From Cryptomeria japonica (Eukaryota > Streptophyta > Pinopsida > Cupressales > Cupressaceae), in contig NC_081407.1 in assembly GCF_030272615.1 (NCBI RefSeq), positions 373,076,998 to 373,140,997 on the forward strand: DNA of 64,000 nucleotides, written 5' to 3'. The number at the start of each line of letters is the position of its first letter. Within the stretch, counting starts at the first letter, position 1. Below the pieces are notes generated by a model. That model saw only the letters and a list, made by a program, of their open reading frames with translations. It was not told the origin of the DNA and did no database searches. This document shows positions 56,939-64,000 of this stretch, one piece after another. The position numbers were made by a program, and so were the translations under genes.

Positions 56939-58152
56939 TGTTGGCAATATTTTGATTAAGTGTTGTTATTGATGTCAACACTCTATCTTGATTGGATATG
57001 GTCTCGGTTGACTGCTGCTATCCTGATTGGACTTGTCCTAGTTTGTCTTGGTTTTGGCTGTGATTTTGATCCTGTATGATCAGATCTATGGATTCAGTTT
57101 TGGATGGTTATTCAGGATGGTTACATGCTTTTCATATTTAGTTGGTTCATGATTTGGTGCTCTGGAAGCTATCATTTATGTTCCCGGTTGATATTGTTGG
57201 TACCAGTTAGCTTTACCGGTTGGTGATATTTTATGTTTTGGTTAAGTGATTTTGGTCTGGCTTATGGAAATGATTTATAACATGCTAAATATTTTCTTGA
57301 TCATGTTCTAATTATTTGGTGGCTTTACATTGGCTGGCATGCTAATTTGGTGGTACAATTTGGATCTGGTTGGTTATTCTGTGCTATTGCACTGAGGGTT
57401 TCTACCAGTTGGTGAAACGTGTTAGAGATTGGTCTTAGCATGATTTTTAGTAGATATAATTGTTTGGAAATTTGAATTAGGTCCATACTATGTAATGTAA
57501 ATCAAAATATTAGTTTGGTGGTATCGTGTGATGTAATTTTTATAATTATGGGTTTATGGGTTTAGGGTTTAGTTGACCTTGTTATCAAGGTTGATGATCT
57601 ATATTTATAAGTGACCTATTCATGTAATTTGGGTATGGGATAATGGTATGGTTATGTTTGTATTATTAGTGAGAGGTTTATGTGTGAACAAGGTTGAATC
57701 ATTTAGCGAAAGGTTGTGAAAGGTTTTGGTATTGCATGGAAGACATTTGTGTTTAACTGAAATTGTATCACACATTAAGATATGCTAATTTCATAGTTCA
57801 TTCTTTTAGGATTGTATTCCAATGTTTTTGTAAGTCAGTGAGACTTCCTTTTGTGATGAGCAATGAGCTCTAGGCAGTTGGCCTGATTGCAAGTGCAATC
57901 CACATTGTAATTATTTCACATACTACTACAGAAGTATTATCTGATTGTGGGTAGGGTTTCCCACCATGGTTTTTTCCTTTATCGAGTTTTCCACATCAAA
58001 AATATTGGTGTTGTGTGTACTATTCTTTCATGTTTTATCTTTCACTGTGTTGTTCTTAAATTGCTCTAGTAAAAGGTATTTAACTTGTGGAAAACTGATT
58101 CCCCCCCCCCCCCCCCTTCTCAGTTTTCCTTTACTATCAAAAAATTGTAACA
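56939..58152 (+). repeat. copia-3 3' LTR
   Basis: 1214 bp, starts TGTTGGCAATATT, ends ATTGTAACA. It contains a run of 16 C at 58101-58116 where the 5' LTR has a shorter C run. The TATA-like box is at 57602-57609. Confidence 0.9.
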
Positions 58153-58590
58153 TACCTCGTATAGAGTTCACAACTTGTTGAATTCTCAAGGCAATTATCT
58201 GCAATTTTTTAATTTTTAGTCATGTTAAGACTTTCAAACCTAGCTCTAAAGTTTTGTAATTTTGCTTCTTTAAGTTGTTCATCACCATCATAGATATGTA
58301 AGAGTTTATCCCAAACAAATTTAGCATTTTTGCAATCCATGATTTTAACCAGGACATCATTAGTTAAGAAATAAAAAATAGCATTAAAGGGTTTAACATC
58401 ACATTCATATTCCTTCTCATTATCAGGAGTGGAAGGTGTTGTAGTGGCAGTGTAAGCATTTTCAACAATAGACCAAACTTTATAGCCTAGAGAGATTAAA
58501 TGCCTTTTCATTCTAAACTTTCAAAAGGTATAATTGAAACCATCAAATAAAGGTGCTTTAACAGAGGATTGATCCTCTTGACTAGCCATA
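58153..58590 (-). pseudogene. copia-4 gag, proximal part
   Basis: Minus strand. It begins near an ATG at 58587-58589 (MASQEDQSSVKAPL..); the frame 58209-58511 includes WSIVENAYTATTTPS, CDVKPFNAIFYFL, DCKNAKFVWDKLLHIYDGDEQ and the FRARFESLN segment of UBN2-type gag. A frameshift near 58190 leads to VVNSIRG, which joins the gag codons at 43739. Confidence 0.85.
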
Positions 58591-58636
58591 AGTACTCCTA
58601 CCAGGAAATCCCTAGTTTACTTTTGAACAAGGGTTT

Positions 58637-58651
58637 GACTTTGATGCCACT
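58637..58651 (-). other. copia-4 primer-binding site
   Basis: The minus strand reads TGGCATCAAAGTC next to the LTR end; a variant of the usual TGGTATCAGAGC. Confidence 0.6.
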
Positions 58652-60560
58652 TGTTGGAGTACAGTCAACACTAAGAGGTGGGGAATGAATTAGTGTAGTT
58701 AATCAATTTTTCTACCTTTAAAAAACTTTTGCAATTTTGATAGATATAATCAACATGAAATGGCAAGTATATGCATCATCATGAACAAATCATACAACAC
58801 AAATTGACATAATGATATGTCCTAAATGGAAACCCTCCTAGGGAATAAAACCACTCAAATTGTTTCACTGACTTATATAAAAAATAATCACTTTTACAAT
58901 GTCTCACTAACTATTTTATGTATCTCACAAATAGACTTTTCAATGCCACACTAGCTTATCAGTTTTTTCCACATATATAGTTTAAATTACATATGGAGTT
59001 TCTTCTCTATTTCAATTATTATCATCTTCTAATCTCATATGAGCATTAGAAGCAATTGTACAACATTTCTCAATGTTCAAATACACGATACCATTGTACA
59101 TTTACATATACAAACACAATAGTATGATACAGAGAATAATTTGCTCACATACACAACACTGATGTGAATATAGAAGAAATGGATAGTATTATACTATATA
59201 GAACTATTCAAGAGACTAATTTGATGTTCATTAATATTTCACAAATTTGATTCAATCTGAGTAATTCATCACAATGATATCTCTGTGAAAACAAAAGTCA
59301 ATGTACAAAACAACAAGATGATAGATCTAGTTAAGACAACTTCATACACTATCTCATGGAAAGCCTTCCACAAAATTCATATATAATGTCTTTTGTTTAC
59401 ACACAGAAAATCGGCCATTGTTCAAAAACTGCCTTTCAAATAAAAACCAGTCTCTCTAAAACTGTGAACCAACCCAAAATCAGGTTAAACCAAAGTTCCC
59501 GTCTTATAAATAGAGGCACCCATATTTGGATGTGCAAAGCAATGACAAGCCTTTGACTAGGGTTAGAACCAATTTTTTTAATACAAATATGTAGACCTCT
59601 TAGCCCAAAATCCCTGACCAAGGTTTGACAATTATTATAATTACAAAAAAATAATCATAAACCCTTTTCAAGAACCGAGATACACCCTAAACAAAAATAT
59701 GAGTTTAACAAAATACAATTCTTTACACCCTTTCACAAATGCATGACTCATAACCATTTGTAAACAAAACCATTAACCCATTTCATTATCCCAAAACTCA
59801 AATTCTAATTGACAAGAATGCATATATATAGAGAAAAAAAATCCTTTTCACAAAACTCACTAAACCCTCATTTTTCGAAACAAACCACAGTCCCCTTAAT
59901 CTCTTTCATAACTCAAGCAAGAAAAAATAACAATTTTGCTCAAACAATTTGAATTCAAACAATAACATTGCTAAGTGCTGGAAAGAGATTAACAAACACA
60001 AAATATGGGTTTAGGAATGAAAACACCTAAAGACGTCTTCAAACTTCCTATCATTTCCATGTTTTTCCCAGTCAAACTGTCATGCATTGCCCATGAAAAA
60101 CTGTCATGCACACTTATTGCAACTTCCTTGGTTGAGAACAAAAACTTGAATTCCATGTGTGTGCCCTACTTCGATCTTAAAGGCTTTCAAAACAAAAATA
60201 AAGATTTTACAAAGCTAAGCTTTGAAACCATATAATATGCCTCTACAAAATGCCGATGATATGTCATGTCCTACTCACCAAGTATTTCGGTGGGAAATAA
60301 TAAAACAAACCAATATGCCTGGTATGTCCTTGTCAGTGCGGTGAATAAACATGATAACATGTTTCAGGTAGTCACTTAGGTGGCTTAACCACTTAGCCAT
60401 CACCTAGTGACTTAGTCACAACCATATATGCACAATTTTTCAACGGCAAGCATAAAATGTCAATGCTTCAAATGTCAAGGAAATATCAACCATTTGACAC
60501 TAATGCCAAAAATTCCTTAGGGGTTAACACATGCTCCAAGAGTTTAACACTAATCTATCT
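58652..60560 (-). repeat. copia-4 5' LTR (far end not located)
   Basis: The LTR begins at the plus-strand word TGTTGGAGTACAGTCAACAC beside the PBS. No partner LTR is present, so the outer limit is a guess. The interior is AT-rich without coding frames; short frames at 59356-59556 and 60005-60235 have no motif. A plus-strand TATAAATAGAGG at 59505-59516 looks like a TATA box but points away from copia-4 transcription. Confidence 0.5.
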
Positions 60561-60927
60561 GTATTGTCAACCAAAACTTTCTCTAACAAAACCACTCTAA
60601 TAGACCGCCACGAACTTACAGAATAAATCGTTAACTTTGGGTTGATAAGAACAACATAAATCTAGTAAGAAATTACAGAAAAGATTTGAAAAGCTTATCA
60701 GATATCTATGAGAGTACCTGGAAATTTCTTACAAGAAATAAAATTTGGATTGAATTTATGGATATTATGGTTCGCTGTATTGGCCAAGCTCACCCCGAGA
60801 AATTAAGAAATGAAGAGGCAAGGAAAATAAAAGAAAATAAAAAAATAATCAAATGGGTACCTAATAAGTTTAACACTTGGATGGTTTGGATGGTTTGGAC
60901 ACTAGAGTGATACTTGCCGCTATAATA
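60561..60927. other. Spacer with one unassigned short frame
   Basis: Frame 60686-60910 (plus, 74 codons, Lys/Trp/Ile-rich) begins with ATG and has no motif known to me. It is probably chance. Confidence 0.35.
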
Positions 60928-60955
60928 TCAGGTATCATATATATATGATACCTGA
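60928..60955. repeat. 28-bp perfect palindrome
   Basis: TCAGGTATCATATA followed directly by its exact reverse complement. Symmetry ends on both sides. Confidence 0.8.
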
Positions 60956-62220
60956 ATTAAGTACATAAATATGAATATTAATAGAATTTGAGGGTGTCAA
61001 TTTCTTGACTTCATTCTGTTAATTTTTTTTAATATTTATTATTATTTTCTATTATCTATCTTATTCAATTATTTTAAATCGTGACTAGATTGATGTAAAT
61101 CAATATTTAATTTGGGCGTGTTTTATTCTTTAAATAAAAATTATACCCTTGCAAGAATTATTTAAATTATTTAAATTATTTGAGTTTTATCAAAAAAAAA
61201 TTCAAACATTTTAATCTTATATTTTGGAGTATTACATTTAGCAACATTTTAATCTAATATTTAAGGGCATTAGATATTTGAACTCAATGATGATAGTAGA
61301 TTTACATTAACATTATCTAAACTGAACCTATAGTACAAATTCACAAACATCCCCATAAGATCTAGTATTATTATCAAGTTTTCTTAAATTTTCAAGACAT
61401 CATGTGATACAAAGTAGAGCTCTTATACTAACAAGAAGTAATCCCACAAGATTTAGTATGATGAAGGAGTTGGTATGGAATGCTTTATACCATGAAAGAT
61501 TTTTCTACATATGTAACCATCCATGATTTAAGAGCTTCAATGAAATCATACAAGAGATCAAATGTGAGAGAATAAGACTATCTATCACAAGATGCAAGTA
61601 TACAATGATAATGAATTATAATGAAATAAAATTACATTAAGAGCCAATGGGTTATATAGACCAAAATGAAACATAAGATTATGTAATATTATGACATGTT
61701 AATAATAATAGAACCTAGGTGATGAGTTGATTAGATAACACTCCATTCACACCAACATGTTTAAAAATGTTACTATTATTTTAGACCGAACTCCTAATAT
61801 AATTTATATAAGATATTTCATTTAATTTGTATATTATCTAGTATATAATTTATAAATAAATATCCATGCATCTAATTTCAATGATTTTGATATTTGATTA
61901 GAAGACTCAATAAGATTCCCTCATTAATTTAATTTTATATCCTAAATGTAGAATTTGAATTACAAATAGATACCTTTTCAAAAATATTAGGTATTTTAAG
62001 AATCAGTTGTAGTTATTTCTAAAAATAGTGTTTCAGGGTCATTTAGTAAATAATTTATTAAATTAGTTATGCTTCTCATCTCATTTGATTGCATTAATAA
62101 AATTAATAAGGTGTGTTTCTAGTACTATATTGTCAGTGTCAATATCGTAGTTCTATATCAAGGTGGTCGATCCATATTGAATTGTAGACATGATATTATA
62201 ATGAGTAAACAATACAACTA
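60956..62220. other. AT-rich spacer, nothing recognised
   Basis: Low-complexity AT-rich DNA with no open frame, repeat boundary or motif that I can support. Confidence 0.45.
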
Positions 62221-63205
62221 GTCTTCTTTTGAGCTAGACTCTTCCTTGAAGATTGGTCACAAAGTTAAGAGAGGCAAAGCATCCCCTATGTCCACCTCTA
62301 ATTTTGAATCTCTGCCCTCCCATAATTCTATCCTAAATAAGTCCATTTCTGCCCCCATTAGGAGTGATAGACCCCCCTTCTTAAATGATATAAATACAAA
62401 TTCCTCTTTTCTCATCTCAGATAGATAGAACCCAGATGATGTCTTGGCCATTACCCATGATTCAAATGTGGATAATTTTAGGATGTTGAAATGGGCTTTC
62501 CATGAGATCAAGGATATCAATATCAAACTTTAGGGAATCAATAGCATACAAGAAAATTAAGGTGCAAAATAGTGGTTAGTGGACTAGAGAAAATCAATTG
62601 TGGACTCCATACTCCATACAAAAAATGGTAAGCACTGTAAGTGATATAATGAGAGATTATGATAGCAGAATCTCTTTTATAGAAGATAAACTCAAGAAAG
62701 AGTATGAAGACAGACTGAGCCAGATTGAGTATAAATTCTAGAAAGTCAATGAGAACCTTATCTCTCTGGTTACCTGTAGAGGGTGAAGAGTTTTGCTGAA
62801 AGCGTAAATACCATGGTAGGGAAACTAGAAACTATCCATCAAGAAGGGGCTACCTTGGATGTGGATTCCATAGAAAAAAAATAGGAGGAAACGATTGGGC
62901 TATCCAAAAGAACCAAAGCCAACTTGAAGAAGAAATATGCAAACCAAGAAATTTAGGAACTCAAGAAAATTGCTCTAAACATGACTCAATTGGAAACAGA
63001 GGTCGTGGAGGCCCTAAGAAATTTGTACTAGTTTCTTCCTCTTTGTTGTCTTTTTCTAGGTTTTGGCTTTTTGCTGGCTTTAGGCTACTATTTTGAAATG
63101 GGTATATCTTTATGCAGCTACTTGTTGTAGATCTTTGTTAAAGGGTTCTGAGTCCCTTCAAAACCTGTTTGTTCCGTGATAAAAATCAATACAAGTAGTT
63201 TTTTT
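62221..63205 (+). mobile_element. Decayed coiled-coil reading frame ending in the LINE/SINE-like tail, copy 3
   Basis: From about 62221 to 63030 several frames share a Lys/Glu/Gln-rich, heptad-like composition broken by stops, for example residues KLKKEYEDRLSQIEYKF (62690s) and LSKRTKANLKKKYANQ (62900s). A hydrophobic segment and a 3' region follow, ending with AAAGGGTTCTGAGTCCC then TTCAAAACCTG (63138-63170) and an A-rich end at 63185-63200. The tail is shared with 11106-11285 and 47337-47493. It may be an ORF1-like remnant of a non-LTR element. No RT or endonuclease is present. Confidence 0.45.
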
Positions 63206-63480
63206 CTTTTTCATTTTAGCCATATGAATTGTGCGAATCACAAAGCAAGTTTATTAAATTTTGCATTCAATCTAAAGAATTTTTTTTTTAAATACATGTA
63301 TAAATATTATACAAAATAATCTTATGGAAGAAAATTATATTTTAAACATATAAAATTACACATGTTTTTAAAATAATCAAGCTACTAAACTACAAATATC
63401 TTTTTTAAAAATCAATAATTAAATAAAGCTCAAATAAAATCAAGAGAACATAAAAATATCTTACTAATATACATTACTAC
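63206..63480. other. AT-rich spacer
   Basis: Nothing recognised. Confidence 0.4.
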
Positions 63481-63485
63481 ATATC

Positions 63486-63835
63486 TAAAAAATATCAAAA
63501 TGTTACATAATAAAAATATGATGGAGAGATATAAAATAATGTAATTTGAGATATTGACATTCACATGCATGTATGCTATGCATGCATCCATAGAAATATC
63601 TTTATAAAGTACATTAGTATGTGTGTGTTTTTAAAATATCAAATTCCCATGATAAAAATAAAATTAAGATAGAAAGAAAATAATGTGATAGGAGATATTG
63701 AAAAAAAATATCAAAATGTCCCACAATTAAAATAAGATGGAGACAAAAAAAAAATAATGCAATTTGAAATATTAACATGCATCTACTATGTCTACATCCA
63801 TAGAAATATTTTAATAAAGTATTATATGTCACTTC
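63486..63835. repeat. Degenerate AT-rich tandem repeat
   Basis: TATCAAAATG begins related blocks at 63493 and 63709 (216 bp apart), with a poorer block near 63638. Each full block continues with AATGTAATTTGA-like and CATCCATAGAAATAT words in the same order. Confidence 0.6.
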
Positions 63836-63931
63836 TATCTTCCATTAATCTCTACAAGGTGATGTTTTGTGGCTCAGAGCTACTTGAGATCCATATAACT
63901 ACTCAACTATGCTTGCTATATATATTAAACT

Positions 63932-63986
63932 CATTGAACTTGAAATCTAACCCTAACCCTCATTGAACTTGAAACCTAACCCTAAG
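63932..63986. repeat. 29-bp tandem repeat containing CTAACCCTAA
   Basis: CATTGAACTTGAAA-CTAACCC starts at 63932 and 63961. The CCCTAA words resemble telomere repeats but the unit is 29 bp, not 7 bp. Confidence 0.7.
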
Positions 63987-64000
63987 ATTAAAATAATCCT

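Larger units (their letters stand above)
43740..58152 (+). mobile_element. copia-3: Ty1/copia retrotransposon nested in copia-4 gag
   Basis: LTRs 43740-44953 and 56939-58152 (both 1214 bp), PBS and PPT in place, TSDs aacct (43735-43739) and tacct (58153-58157). The copia-4 gag codons on both sides join (..RG, then FGEYL..). Inside it are copia-5 (49146-56401) and a 157-bp LINE-like tail (47337-47493). Without them it is about 7.0 kb. Confidence 0.92.

Noticed and set aside
59505..59516. TATAAATAGAGG as a gene promoter
   Set aside because: No gene follows on the plus strand, and it lies in the presumed LTR of copia-4, which is transcribed in the other direction.
63932..64000. Telomere-like CCCTAA words at the right edge
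   Set aside because: The repeat unit is 29 bp with only two or three CCCTAA words; plant telomeres are uninterrupted CCCTAAA.
1..64000. CRISPR array, rRNA, tRNA or intact host gene
   Set aside because: No short regularly spaced repeats with unique spacers, no rRNA stretches, and no cloverleaf with A and B boxes that I could see; plant repeat DNA explains the window.

Overview
The window is plant nuclear DNA made almost entirely of nested, decayed transposable elements. A conifer or other gymnosperm is the likeliest source. The reasons are the density of old, stop-ridden LTR retrotransposons inserted in one another, the AT-rich spacers, and above all a Penelope-like element (PLE) with a GIY-YIG endonuclease. 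Among plants that element class is, as far as I know, reported from conifers (the 'Dryad' elements). The species assignment is inference. I see no intact host gene, rRNA, tRNA or CRISPR array.

Layout. 1-5.29 kb is spacer with small local repeats and two weak gene-remnant candidates. 5.29-8.01 kb is the PLE: one long open frame (RT plus GIY-YIG nuclease), a pyrimidine-rich 3' region, and a sequence at 7920-7970 that folds as a minimal type I hammerhead ribozyme. 8.0-13.6 kb holds a dispersed repeat, a LINE-like tail, a 1.7 kb purine-rich tandem repeat and a 53-bp repeat.

13.63-39.73 kb is a Russian-doll cluster. copia-0 (+) is split by copia-1 (-, 14562-37463). copia-1 is split by copia-2 (-, 19537-34244) and separately by a 994-bp terminal-inverted-repeat element (34401-35394). 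copia-2 is split by an almost intact Ty3/gypsy chromovirus (+, 23240-30510). Each LTR-element boundary was placed from LTR ends, PBS/PPT and a 5-bp target-site duplication (TSD), and the host reading frame resumes across each insertion.

39.7-43.2 kb holds AT-rich repeats, a second copy of the 8.4-9.4 kb repeat and a gypsy gag fragment. 43.15-58.65 kb is a second nest: copia-4 (-) gag is split by copia-3 (+, 43740-58152), which is split by copia-5 (+, 49146-56401) and by a 157-bp LINE-like tail. 58.65-64 kb is a copia-4 LTR, AT-rich spacer, a decayed coiled-coil reading frame ending in the LINE-like tail, and local tandem repeats.

The elements encode standard replication machinery (gag, protease, integrase, RT, RNase H), but only the gypsy element and the PLE keep long open frames. 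Order of insertion in the left nest is copia-0, copia-1, copia-2, gypsy; in the right nest copia-4, copia-3, copia-5. The element names copia-0 to copia-5 are local labels, not database names.
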